NCBI GenBank assembly: GCA_030141605.1
Contig: JAQGDQ010000015.1
Span: 971,001-1,031,000 of the forward strand
DNA length: 60,000 nucleotides
Reading direction: 5' to 3'
Source of the DNA: Tubiluchus corallicola
Taxonomy: Eukaryota; Priapulida; Priapulimorpha; Priapulimorphida; Tubiluchidae
The notes under the pieces were generated by a model. That model was not told where the DNA came from, ran no database searches, and worked only from the letters and a program-made list of their open reading frames with translations. This document shows, piece by piece, positions 1 through 12,800 of the stretch (its first letter is position 1; each line of letters starts with the position of its first letter). Position numbers and translations under genes: made by a program.

Positions 1-288
1 CCAAATCCATTGACAAAACTAAGAGGAATGTTATGCAGCAAAAATTGATCATGCGGTGTTAAAAATGATTTTACACACTAGACATCCGTGGTAAAAAATT
101 CGCATGCTTGGCATAACTATATAAATCTGGTCTTAAAGTCTATATTAGTATGGAAATTTTTCCTTGCTGTTTTAAACTGAGATATAAAGTATAAACTGAT
201 CAGTATCAATAGATCTCATCAGTCAGTCTTTTACAAGTTTGCTGGTCTTTGTTTTAATTTAATTTACTGTTATTTCTTTCACATTCAG
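1..288 (+). other. Intron of the SLC16-like gene (5' part outside window)
   Basis: No coding signal is seen here. A pyrimidine-rich run ends in a good acceptor (ttcag at 284-288), directly before the first exon seen. Upstream exons of this transporter gene must lie before position 1. Confidence 0.7.
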
Positions 289-3200
289 GGCCATTTAGTA
301 ATCTCATTACGCAGAGAATTGGTGTTCGTCAAACTATGATGCTTGGTGGCATTTTAGCTGCCATTGGTCAGACAGCTTCGTGCTTTGCTACTGATCAGTA
401 CTTTTTATTTTTCACATATGGGCTAATAACAGGTAAAGCATTCTTACTGTAACTTTACTGTAAAACCAGTTTTTGCTAAACTAGGATCGTTCTAGTTTAT
501 AGTACATTTTGCTCACTTTTCTTATTCTTGCACTTATTGTTGATTGCTGAATAATTAATAATGCTTATAAGAGGCACCAGAAAATGATTACCTTCATCTG
601 TACAGAAGAAACAGAAAAGAATAGATAAGAAATACATGTTAACATCTAGTATTGTCATTATTTGCAGTTCTATAGGCCATAAGTAGATATGCATACGATT
701 TGTGTTGATTTTTGTTAATGAAAAAGGTGCATGACTCATTTCTTTAAGAACTTTATTGATTTTTAATATCTGGCAATCAAACATATGTAATGAAAAAACA
801 GATTAAATAAGAAATATTACTTTACATTTACTTGTGACAACTTTTAAATATAGCAGGGGCTATCGTTTCCTGACATCCTGTTGCATAGTTATGTGCTATA
901 ATAACTAAAACACGTTTTTTGGTATTCTAGGGATGGGGCTAGGCATATCTCATTTACCAGCAGTCTATTCACTTGGGCTTTATTTTGAAGCAAAACGATA
1001 TCAAATGACAGCCTTGTCATTTGCAATAGGAGCAACAGCTGTAACATTTTCTGGGCCATTAACAAACAAGTTAATAGAGTATTTTGCTTGGCGTGGAACT
1101 TTGCTAATCACGGCTGGCTTTTGCCTCCAGATAGTTGTGGCAGGTGCATTAAACCGACCTATTAAGACCGACCAACCTAAAGAACAACTGACGTTGAAAG
1201 GCATTTTCTCGTTTCACTTGTTAAAAGAGTCAAAGATGGCCTTTTACACATTGAACACATTTCTGTGGGCAACATCGCTGATGATCGTGCTAGTTCTGGC
1301 AATAGACTTAGCTGTTTCAAAAGGAATTCCTCGCCAAAAAGCAGCTTGGACGCTGACTACGTTGGGTGTGTGCACCGTAACTGTCCGCCTAGTTATTGCT
1401 GCAATTGGACATGTTCCACATGCCACACGGTGGTTGTTTAATATAAGTAAGTGCTGCATATTAAGAATTGCTTGTATATGCAGGCTGGGGCACTAAGAGC
1501 ATTATTTACATCACTGAATATATAGAGGGTATCATGCATAAGTAATCAGTATTTTTCTTCTTTTTTCATCAAGTAATGGATAAAGTTTCTATACCTTGTA
1601 GGCCTATACATCCTTAAATTGGGTCTTAGCTCAAATTCTATGCTGCTGCATTTTCAAGATCAAGCTTTAGCAATTTAAGTAAAATCTAGCATGAAAGTTG
1701 TGTCTTTCCCCATATGTAACCTTTTGTCTCACATTGGAACTAACTTGTTATGTTAATAATATTATACAAATGGTACACAGTAGAATTTGATAAATAATAT
1801 TCATTGTAATTGGTATATACTTTGAATATTCTCAACAGGTGGTGTTTTACATGGAGCTTGTGGTGTATTCCTGCTTTTGTCCAACAGCATTATTGCTTTT
1901 CACATTCTTATGGGTTTGTTTGGAATGGCCTATGGAATCAAGATAGCTGTCCTTGCTTCTCTTACGATGGAAATGTTTGGAATGCGGTATTTTCTTGCTG
2001 TCTATGGCTTTCAGATGTTTGCATCCGGATTTGGCGGCTTGTTGGGAACTCCATTTGCTGGTAAGTAATGGCAATAGTTATAACACCTACAGCTCAAGAG
2101 ACTAATGCAAAGAGATTTCATTGCGCTTGGTTGGTTTATGTTTTACAATTTGATCTATCTATTTTTTAACCATTAGTAGTGTCACACGGCATCGTTTTAA
2201 GAGGGAATTAGTCATATAATTTCAGCTTTAGTTTTTAGTTAAAGTAGCAAAAGCAAATATAATTTTATTCTTTCAGGTTGCCTCTGTGTTGAATTATAAT
2301 TAGTGTTCGATCTGAGGACTGGCAAAGAAAATTTATTTTAAGCTTATTGAGTTGCTTTACATTTCTGTAATTGTACGCCTTTTTTAAAACCCAAGCTACA
2401 CTTGGCCAGTTGGCTTTGGTATATGTGAGGTAGAAATTATTCAATTTCCTACTGGCAAGTTATGTTCCCTCATAGACTCTTAGTGTAAAGACTGACTTCC
2501 TTTAGACCTGTGAATTTTGCATCTGGTGGTATTTTGTAATTTATTCTGTGAAAATATATGACGTCTAGAATTTTAGGTAGAGCAGTTTGGTTCGGCAGTG
2601 TTCTATTGTGAAACGTTTTCATTTTTGTCTTGAAATAACATATCTCATTGAACAAACAAAAAAGCTGTAAAGGTTTATTAGGTAAGTTAAACATTACACT
2701 TTGTTGCTGCATAAGCATGTTGGAGCCTCGTCATTTTCAGTTCAAGGACATGCAGCGGTATGAAAAGCATGATGTTAAACTGTGACTACACTCATATCTC
2801 GGTTTGCCGGTCAAAAGCGGGGAGACGTCGGTTCGAATTTGCTTATTGTCTGTATTTACCGATAATAAGCTAATAGTAGACACTTGTATTAGACTCACGG
2901 TAATGCGGAATCAATCGCTTAATTGTCGCAAAAACGTCTAGTACGGGCTGTTCCTGACATACAAGCTACACATGTATCATTACACCTGGCTTGTTGCTCT
3001 GATGTAAACAAAGTGACTGCCTGTCAATTAGCGGTCAGCTCGCGAAACAACAGGCCGTGTCCATAGTATGCGGGACTTTTAGCGCTCCAGATTTTGTCCA
3101 ACTTTTCCAATATCTGTAAACGTGAGGTCCTGCAAATTGAGGTATGAGTATATGCTGCTTAATTCCTGTACAAAATTTTCTTACTCATCTAATAGGTTGC

Positions 3201-3929
3201 TGTATTAAGCCGTTCTAGTCACTGCTTTAATGGAATATGTTCTTGCGACTTTTCATTCATCGTTGGCTTCTATGTATTGACAGTTTGCTATGATTTCTCT
3301 GTCTGCCGCCACTTTTTGTGTTTTATTATGGACATTTCCAGTGGCAAACCGTTTATTAGTCTACTATTTCCCTTTATAGTAGGTTAATATATAAAATAAA
3401 TTGCAGATTTATGCCAGGCTGTTCAAAATTGCTCTGAAATTGTCAGTTAGCTACATACTAAATTAAACTTTGATATGAAAAACTTTTCTCAAAATAGCTG
3501 GGAGAACAAATAAATGCATAAATTTATAAGTTTTAAGAGATGAGGACATTGCCAAGTAACTGTATCACTAAACCTGAGAAGTAATATTAGTTGCACATGT
3601 TAAAAATTATTCGACATACTTTTGAAAGCGGCAAGGTGCATATTGGCAGAATTTTACAGGAAAGTACAGTAGCTGTGGCGAAAAGAAACAAAGAGATGAC
3701 ATTGTTAGAACAATGCAGATTTTTAATTTGTTTGTTAGGTTGGACATTTGACAAGACTGGCAACTATCTGATTGGTTTCCTGACATCTGGAGTTACAGCA
3801 TGGCTTGCCTGCATTATGTTTTTTATTGCCGTACATATAGAAAAGAAAGAGCACAAGAAGCGTAAGACAATCGAAGATATGGAAAAAGCTCATGAACTTG
3901 GTCCACTTTCTCATGAGCTGCTAGCGTAA
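289..3929 (+). CDS. Monocarboxylate transporter-like protein (MFS, SLC16 family), 3' part
   Basis: Four exons were joined: 289-432, 931-1446, 1839-2060 and 3739-3929 (stop TAA 3927-3929). Phases fit at every junction, and the donors include GTAAAG, GTAAGT and GTAAGT. The 356 aa are the C-terminal part of a 12-helix major facilitator transporter of the plasma membrane; SLC16 members carry lactate, pyruvate, ketone bodies or aromatic amino acids, often with a proton. Family marks are the TYGLITGMGLGI segment of helix 4, the YFAWRGTLLI turn before helix 6, a long charged cytoplasmic loop after GALNRP, and PFAGWTFDKTGNY, matching the usual PPLAGWLYDxTGxY. The cytoplasmic tail is Lys/Glu-rich and ends LSHELLA. 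The N-terminal helices and the start lie outside the window. The substrate cannot be told from this part. Confidence 0.87.
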
Positions 3930-4606
3930 GTAGGCTTACCAAATATATATATGTAGATTTTGCCTTCCCGATTTATTGGTAATAGTATGTTGCCACTTTG
4001 AAGGTACGTGGAACTACAACAGTTAGACAAAACTTGATCATGGGTATTTATTGTTACAATTATAGTTATTATACATAATCATGATTGCGCCATTTTGCAC
4101 AACTCACCTTTTCAGTAGGTTATTGCTTCTGAGTTAGAGCATTAGAAGCTCAAGTTTATATGCTGTTGCTCTCACTTTTTTGCACATTTCACTTGTACAT
4201 TTATCATTTTTTGTATTTGTACCAATTCAATATCCATGTTTTATTCTAGGGAGCAGACTACACAGGTGTGAATGAGTTATGATAGCCTGTGCCGGTGTGA
4301 ATGGCTCTAATGTTTGAGTGTGGCTAGCTTATAGCTGAACAGGCACAGCTCTTATGATTGTATAGCACGGTTGCCCATTGTTTTTCATTTTGGTGATGGC
4401 ACTGTCATGGTATAATACTTGTGATATCAGATTTGGAGATTAACAACTGGGCTTTCTTATCTGGAGCATTGACACAGTTTTTTAAGTTGATTTGCTATGA
4501 TCTCTTTTTTTATAAAGTACAGCACAGACTAGTTGGAATGTTCACTGGTGTCTCTAGTTTTAATGATTTTTTTGTTTCACTGATGTTTCTTGAAGGGTAC
4601 TAACTG

Positions 4607-4743
4607 TTTTATCTCTGATTTAGTAATCTCATTTTTATATTTGATATGAAACCATCCTGAAATACTTATAAATACTCTTGCTTTTTTATCTCTGATTTAG
4701 TAATTCTTATTTCTGTATTTGATATGAAACCACTCTGAAATAC
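4607..4743. repeat. Tandem duplication, 77-bp period
   Basis: Two direct copies start near 4607 and 4684. Each reads atctctgatttagtaat, then an AT-rich stretch, then tttgatatgaaacca and ctgaaatac. A few substitutions separate them. Confidence 0.8.
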
Positions 4744-4770
4744 ATGGCGTTATAAATAATCTCTCCATTA

Positions 4771-5316
4771 AAGGAAAATCGGACGATTGCATAAACATTA
4801 GTTCATAATAAAGAATGCTCTAAAATCTTGAAACTATAATAGTTTTTTTAAATCAATGCTTATATTATATAATAATTTCCTCGGATTCTCAAATTTTGTT
4901 AACTTTCAAAGCTATGTGCGGCTCAGTGAATTTACTGAGATTGGCAACAGTGCCTTTTTGTCCCATTCAGGTGGCCAACAAATAGAAAGCGGTACCGTGA
5001 TAACCATTATCAAGAACTGCAGTGTTAGTTTCTGACGTCATGTGACGTAAAACCTATTTTCGTGACATCACGCGTTTAAGCAGTAATACTTACGCAAACA
5101 TGCTTGATGTTCAAGGGAAGATGCCTACCTACCATTGTACAAACTGTGGTTAGTTTCTGACATAAGCAATAGCTGTGTTCGGTTGCCGTTAATCAACTTT
5201 CTAAGCTAATTGTTTAAATATAAGAAACAATTGCTAACTTTTATAGGCAAGGAAATGTATATTTTGGCTAGTAAATTAAAATCAGATTGAGTCTAAACAA
5301 TTGCCCGGTTTTCCTT
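4771..5316. mobile_element. Non-autonomous TIR DNA element (MITE), 546 bp, TA-flanked
   Basis: The left end aaggaaaatcggacgattg (4771-4789) is matched in reverse by the right end caattgcccggttttcctt (5298-5316). Both ends adjoin TA, as expected for a Tc1/mariner-type TA target duplication, although TTA/TAA is also possible. There is no coding capacity. The right-hand ~150 bp recurs at 24624-24772, which shows that this is an interspersed family. Confidence 0.75.
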
Positions 5317-5935
5317 TAAAAAGAATAATCGGTGAATTTTGAACTGTGTTTAAAAATGTAGAAATAAATTATTATAATTTTGCTCTTTTGAAAAGTTTGT
5401 ATCAGTAGAAAAGAACTCTTCATTACTTAAGTAATATATGCCAACAGCCCAGTATTCACAACTAGTTCATAAAATGAAATTCTATTAAGCTTAAATAAGT
5501 AGGCTTAGTGAAATTAGTGGTATGCACGTTGCTAGCTCTTTTCACAAAACCTTAATATAGTAATAGAACTAGTTTCAATTTAATAGGTGATCAACATTAC
5601 TGTATGCACAGTTTACCATTTTAGTGTAGCTGTACTTCAAAATTTAACAATGTTTTTCTTTAGCTGTTTAGAACTTCATTGTTGCCTTTTTACCTAAATG
5701 TTTTTACAATATTTTTAAACCTCAAACTTACTTGCAAATATATATCAGTTTTAAATTTATACAGCTATAACGCATTTTAGTGAATCTCTGATATTTTGCT
5801 TATTCTAATTTCATTGTACGCATTTCTTTATGTCAAAGATATTGTGCAATTTCTAGTGGTACACTCTTCAGCTGACTATTTCTGCTGTTAGATCATTACT
5901 GTAATGACACTGAACTTCTTGTTGGCGATATTCAC

Positions 5936-6005
5936 CAATATATATATATATATGTATGTATATGTATGTATGTGTGTGTGTGTGTGTGTGTGCGTGCGTG
6001 TATGA
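5936..6005. repeat. Microsatellite (TA)n-(TATG)n-(TG)n
   Basis: A compound simple repeat passes from TA dinucleotides through TATG units to a run of TG and GCGTG. It creates a spurious His/Thr-rich ORF on the - strand. Confidence 0.95.
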
Positions 6006-8429
6006 ATGGCAGTGACTTTGGATAAAAATAGTGTCTCGTTGTTAATTCCGATTATTTTTTTGGTTCTGGAAGAAAGGTCGATAAGTCGGCAATTTATCAC
6101 TTCTTTGATGAATGTAGTAGTTAATTTAGTAACTAGCTGGATAATGAGTTCTAGTAGAACCTAAAACAGAAATTGGTCTGTTTGGGCACTGTTATGTTGT
6201 AGCACATTTTATGAGTAAATGGTAGTAACTGTTGTTAGTTATGCAATAAAGCAAAATTTATTATTTTTGCGAGTTAAATTACTGCATTAAATATATCTGT
6301 GATGTACCCTATCAACAGGTCTGAAATGAATGACACATTGTTGTGAATTATTGACTTATTTGTACCCTACATGTATTCCATCTTTGCATAGATGTCAAAT
6401 ACATGAGTTATCAAATACATGAAGTGTATCATGTACAGTATCGTAAAACATTGGCTGCCTAATTATAGTTTTAGACTGAATTGCTGGTGTGGCAGTTTTT
6501 ACATCTCTTTTATATAGTAAACTCTGTTTAATTTACATAGTAAGTCAAGAATAATTTTTCTTGATAAATGCATTATAATTTTACTCAAGTACCTTGATAA
6601 AAAGTTCTGTTCCTCAGAAACCATTCAGTTCTTTATTTACATTCACATGCACACAATTATACACATACACCAAAGATATTAGATAAACATGCTTAGGTGT
6701 GCATTAAGCCATAAACGTTTGTCATTCTGTATCCTATAGCACTGTGATAAATGTGGTATAAAGTGTGGCATAAGCTCAGTGATGTGTGTATTTATATGAA
6801 ACATTCTATTGTGCGAGTGTACAAAGTTGTTATGGTCTAGTATCAGTTATTACATGTATTATAGTTCTGAACTGATGCATAATAAACAATAGAGATGGAA
6901 ATATAGATATTGCTTTACTGTACATATAGATTACTTAGTTGTAGGTTTGCTTATTTGTGGCAGCATTTTTGTCATTTTCACATTGAAGAGCTGGTTGTTT
7001 TGACTTTTTTCTGACTATATGTATTAGATCTGTACTTCAGACTTCAGCCTGACTTGAGAAAATGTAGTAGCTATATAACGAAGTTAATGAAGTTGAAATT
7101 AATAAGCCATTGTTAAATCCCCAAATAGCTTTGCTCTCGAAAAATTAGGCTATTCAGTAATGTAATTTTTAGTATCATCAATAATATTTGCATTTGTGTT
7201 ATACTTAGGCTCTCTGAACGTAGAAATCTAGTAGATGTGTGGTACACTCGTCGTACTGCAACAAATTATGGCAATACGTGACATGTAGATACTGTAACTT
7301 CTAGCAAAACATAACATGTAAGTTTTAGGAACTGCATGCATTATTATGTATTACGTAGACAATATAGATGCATTGCTGGCTATGTCATTTTGATGGTGAT
7401 TATTAACAGTTATCATATGTGAGTAGGGTTAAAATTTTCGAGTGTTTGCATTCAAAGCAGAGCAAATGTAATTTTCAGATTTGTTAAACTGTGATAATAA
7501 AAGTTACTGTAGTTTTCGATTTAATAAGTTTCCAGTCTTCATGAGAATGGGCTTTTACAGGGAGCCAGTATTTTCAATATTTTGCACTTATATTTCGAGC
7601 AAATGGCAAATTTCTTTGTTGCACGCCATGGTACGAGGAATCTCATACATGATATGTTTAGTAATCTCATAATAAATATAATCAATTCAATGTATGTCAA
7701 GTTTATTATTTTGATGTTTGAATTGTTGATGTTGTTTATGTTATTGTATATTTAATGTTCTCATTTGTGAAGTGTACATACAACATAGAGTTTTTCGATA
7801 TAGTATTTGGTAAAACAAAATAATTTGTTCTTTTTGGATGTGTTATACAGAAAATCAAATAAATTTTATCAAACTAGGTGTCAGTTTGTTCTAATTTTGC
7901 ATTTGCATAACATTCAACGTTAACAAATATAACATTAAATAAACTGGTAGTGAGCCAATCAGCGGCTTTGTTTTGTTAGCAAATTGAGAACTTGTACCTC
8001 TACCATGTATCATTGTAAGTACTTATCAGCCATTAATCTATCACCACATTTCATTTTTACATATGTACACATGAAACATAGATTATGTTTTTTATATAAA
8101 TGAGGTATGTAACAAAAAAAACAACACCACTACATGCACGATTAAAAAACAACTTGTGTTTCTAGCACATGTCTGAAGCTTAAAAGCAATTTAATAATTT
8201 CATGCTGATCATGAAACAGATCGTCAATGTTGTCACGTTTACCTTATTCCCTGAATGACAAGACTGAAAGTACTGTTAGCTTAAGTACCACACAGGCAAA
8301 TTAGTCCTGAATGAGACATTATAGTATCATTTAATTATGCATTAGTAAAATTTTACAACAAATATCAACAGTGTATGTAAGGGTTTGATCAGCATTCAAG
8401 CAAACATATGCCTGACTTTAAGAAATAAA

Positions 8430-9803
8430 AGGAATTTTAAAAGTTCATAATGATGTTGAGAGTTCACATTGAAATCCATTTTGTCAGTTTAACTTTTTTG
8501 ACAGTGGTTTAGGCTTCAAATGCAAATCGTCTATATTTTACTTGCATGTATCAGTTAGGTATCTCAAAATCATTTTATGTTATCTCAAAATCACTAGTAA
8601 TTAAGGTTTTGCTGTAGCACTGCCATAGCAAAATCTTACTGTTTTTCATTGTTCTTTATTTATTTATTTTCTGCAAATTTAACATTTACTAACTTGTAAG
8701 CCTTGCAAGCTAGGGTTACCAAGCTCATAGGGTTGGCAACCCTGGACGGGGAACGAACAACAGTATGGTGACCACTTACCACTGGTAAAATTGGGAAAGG
8801 GCAGTCGGGATCGGTCAGTTTTTCTTTTAGGATGCATTTCTTCCCAGGGTTTTTGGTTTTTTCCAATTTTTTTTCACAAGTATTTGGGCACTGTGGGTCG
8901 AAATGCAAAATTTGGGGTCCCTTCAGTTGGTGACCTTTTACATGCTAAGGGCTAGCAACACAAAACGCAAAGGGCACACTCTCTCGGCAAAGTTATCCAA
9001 GTATACATGTGACTCGAGTTGCCAGGTCAAAGGTTACGGAGCGGGGAGGTCTTCATTTATTTTTCTTTATGATCCATCTACTCCCACAGTTTTTCAGCTA
9101 GGGCCATAATATTTGGTATGTTGCTAGGTGGGGTCATGGCCTTGCATATCACAAAATATGCGGCATGTGCATACAGGAAAATTTGCAACAAAAACCGAAA
9201 AATGGGGGTCGGGAACAGAAACGCACCGAGTACTGAGCAGTGGTACTTTGTAGCATATCAAATGAAAGGTCTTGGTGAGGCAGATCGAATGGCATAGGTT
9301 ACAATGAGAATAGTTAACCTGCGACCCCCCAGGGGGCAAAATAGGGGTCGAGAAGACAAATGCCTTTCAGTGATAACAGAAACTAGCTTGTAGTAAATCA
9401 AGTGAAAGGTCTCAATGAGACAAATTGAATGTATAAGTTATGCCATGATTGGTTGACATCTGACCCTTGGGTCATGGGTTAAAAAGTCGCAAGTTGCGAT
9501 TTCGTTGTGAAGCGCAGTTCCCATGTAATCAAGCAACAATGCAAATTCAATAAAATCTAAATTACGATTTTCTAACAAAAGACAGCATCTTTACAAGGTC
9601 TGATTCTGTAATTATTGTTTGTAAAATCTTCAGTTTCCGACCACGTCAGAAACATCAGAAACTAGTTTTAAATTGGAATTTATGATGTTGAAACATGACC
9701 TTGAAATCTATTTTGTCAGGTTGTTTTACTTTCTGAAAATTGGTTTCAAATGCAATTCAGCAAAATTTCACTTCCACGTATTCTATAAATCATCTCAGGA
9801 TCA
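8430..9803. repeat. Repeat block: flanking direct repeats with internal diverged tandem units
   Basis: Two diverged direct copies of ~130 bp lie at about 8430-8575 and 9665-9803; both contain atgatgttga, then ttgaaatc-attttgtcag, then ttcaaatgcaa. Between them are at least two diverged units with a ~141-bp period, from 9198 and 9339. These units share a ggggtcg start and the core tgaaaggtct followed by a GAGrCA-type motif and gaatg. No coding capacity was found. It may be an old transposon or satellite-like unit. Confidence 0.6.
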
Positions 9804-9845
9804 TAGTACAACTTGAGGGAAAAAAGAACACAAATAAATATCTTG

Positions 9846-12800
9846 TTATAAATGCACGTCTTTTAAACCTATGTTCATTGTGTCCTTGAATGCCCAGCAA
9901 ATGCAATAATGTAGCAAGAGTTGCCGAAAAACCTCAACATCATCCAAAAATTCTAACTTCTGCATTCTCTCAATGTCAACTCTAGGAAGATTTTCATACA
10001 CCCGCATCATGTCCCAAACCTGAGCATCATCCCATCCTCGTGAAGTAAACCTAAGCATTAAAACTAAGATTTTTCAACCAATTTAAAATGTATTGAGAAA
10101 AGCATGGTAAATATTGTGATACAGAACACTTATTAATGTGCTGGACATCACAATGTTTCCGCAAATGCAGAGCCATTAAGATTCTGTAAATTTGTTTTAC
10201 ATTTATGTAACACTACTGCTTACTAAGAACCCAGAAATGCTGAAATAACCTTGTCCACTCAATTTGGTAACTCATTGTTATAGTATCGGTGGTTCAGGTG
10301 AGTCAGAAAGCAAAATTGGGCAATATCTGTCAGCTGTTACGTTCCTTAAATTAGGAATTACTGCATAACATACATAGTCTTACCGGTCTTTTTGCATATC
10401 ACAATCAGTACAAGCAGCAGCACCAACTAAACTGCATCCACGACTCAAAAGATTCTTCAGCATCACTTCACCAAATGCATCTTTCATATTTACCTGTAAA
10501 TAATACTTCTGGTTATCCTAGGTGTCAGAAGGGAGTACATTACAAAAACCTCTGTGCATGCGTCTAATTTGGTTCAGGGATTTTAGACACCGGCTATTTT
10601 GAGATAAGCATTTCGGACATAGAGGTTATTTGGACACTGGCAATATTGACCACAAAATATTTTGTGCACACAGGTTATTTAGACACTGGCAGTTTGGACA
10701 TGTAGGTCATTTGGCCAAAGGCAATTTGCACAAATAGGTTACTTGGACACAAAAGCCATTCAGATGCATAGGACATCTAGACACAAGGCAGTTTGGACAC
10801 ATAGTTTTCATAGTATATGGGATATCCCTATGCGGCGATGGTAGGTGTGATGATTGGGATAAGTGGAAAAATGCAGCAAAATGCGATTGGTTATAGTACG
10901 TCGATTGTAACAGATACTGTGTGATTTCTTGCTGCACCTTTTTCACATTAGTTAAACCGAGAACTGCACTCTAATCGGGAAATAATGCACTACAGATTAA
11001 GGTGTTTTCTAATGATTAAGATAAAATGATGAAAATTGGAAAAGAAGTTTTTCGTGGAAATTTTTTTCCACAAATTATTAAAACGGGCAATTGTTAGTTC
11101 ACACTGTATGGCATGTGATGAATTATTTTGCATGACCACTTTCATTACAGTTATAGTCGTCGTATGCTGACTTCTTCAAGTACAAAGTCCTGGAAAACAA
11201 TGAGCATGGCTACTCTTGTGAGAACTGATCAGAATGCAACAACCAATCGATCATAGTGCAATGAACAGCTCAATTTGATATCTCTGGAACGAATGCTTAC
11301 ACTGAAACGATCAAAGTCATACAGCACTTGTTATAGCTTTTATACTCTTTTATAGGTTATGTTGTTTTGAATTTTTTATAAATGCTTTAGTGAACAAAAT
11401 TATTAAGCATGGTCAGCCAATGTTGGCAAATTCTGTTTCTCTCATGAAGAGTATGGAGTAAAAATCCCAATTTGGCACAAAGATGCATTGTTTAGCTTAA
11501 AAACAAAATATTATTCAGGCTACCTTCAACGAGAATTCCCAAATGTTAGACAGCTAATAATAGAATTAATAACTCACACATGTTTAATACCTACTCTTAG
11601 AAGTGTCGTGTGAAATGATCTTTGTGTCCAATTGACTTGTGTCCAAAGTGCCCCTATGTGTCCAAAAAAAATCAGTGCTCAAAATACCCGTGTGTCCAAA
11701 TAATCCGTGTGTCCAAAATATAGTCCGGCACCCAAAACCATTTTTGGCTGAACCCTGCATTTGCCCTGTAAGTTTTTTCTCAGCAGTTTTCTCATGTTCT
11801 GATGGTCCATTTTAAGAATATTAAGGGTAGCCCTTTGTTAGCCTTGAACATTTTGAGATTTTGGACAGAAAGAGTTACAATGGAAAAAGAATGTGCTGTG
11901 ACATACCAAAACTATTATGATTAGGCAAATGAAACTGACATTGACATAGAATTAAATTGGTAGTTTCTGACATGCAGAATTCAAAAATTGGGCTACAATA
12001 CGTACATAATGCATTATATGGGTACAATAATTATTAGTTTTTGTAATAGCTTAATGTACACTGCTGTATTAAGTTGAAGTGTGTTGTTTCGTAAAATTAT
12101 AACTGGTATAGTTTAGAAAACAGCTAGAAATTTAGACAGTTTTTTATGGAGTTTGGGAAAACCATAATAATTGCAACTACACAATTTTAGTTAACCTGCT
12201 TATCTTAGCTAGGTAAGACACCCTATTATCTCTACTTGACAAATAGCAAACAAAAGTCGCATCATAGCATTTTGGGTAGGCTATTTAAAAAAACTTGTTT
12301 TCATTATGATCTTGCTTGTATGACTGAAAGGGAAGAAAAGAGAAAGAGATAAACACTGAGTCATTATGTTTGTTGTGAAGATTCTTGAAAGAAGAACATT
12401 TCAGCTATGAGGCACGATGACAAATTGGCCTACAATTCAGGGCACATAAAAGATAGAAGCTTAAGTCGGAATAATCACTGATATTATAGACCAGTAAAGA
12501 CTATGCAAAAACTGGGAGTTTGTATAAATCCTCTAGAACCACAACAACATCCTCAGCATAGTTAGTGTTGTAAATGGATGCTTGTACTATTATCATTGAG
12601 TGCAGTCAATTTGGTAATATAGGTAGTGCAGTATAACAATACTTTGAAAACAAATGGTTGCAAGGGTCTACGAGACAATCTCAATGATGACATGGCATTG
12701 ATGAAGTCCCATACAAGTGGGATTCAGCAAAATATGAAATATTAATTTAATGTATTTAAGAGTTACAGGAATTCAACAATAACACAAAGAACAGTGAAGT

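Larger units (their letters stand above)
3930..9845. other. Intergenic region between convergent SLC16-like and LCMT1 genes
   Basis: No gene was recognised; the ORFs here are short, low-complexity and lack family features. The region holds the SLC16 3' UTR of unknown length, a 77-bp tandem duplication (4607-4743), a TIR element (4771-5316), a TA/TG microsatellite (5936-6005), long plain AT-rich DNA (6000-8400), and a repeat block (8430-9803) next to the LCMT1 stop codon. An AATAAA-type signal at 6244 is one candidate polyadenylation site for the SLC16 gene, but it is 2.3 kb past the stop. Confidence 0.6.

Noticed and set aside
2790-2850. tRNA-like stretch with ggttcgaattt (B-box-like) near 2828
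   Set aside because: No matching A box or foldable arms were found; at most a decayed SINE piece.
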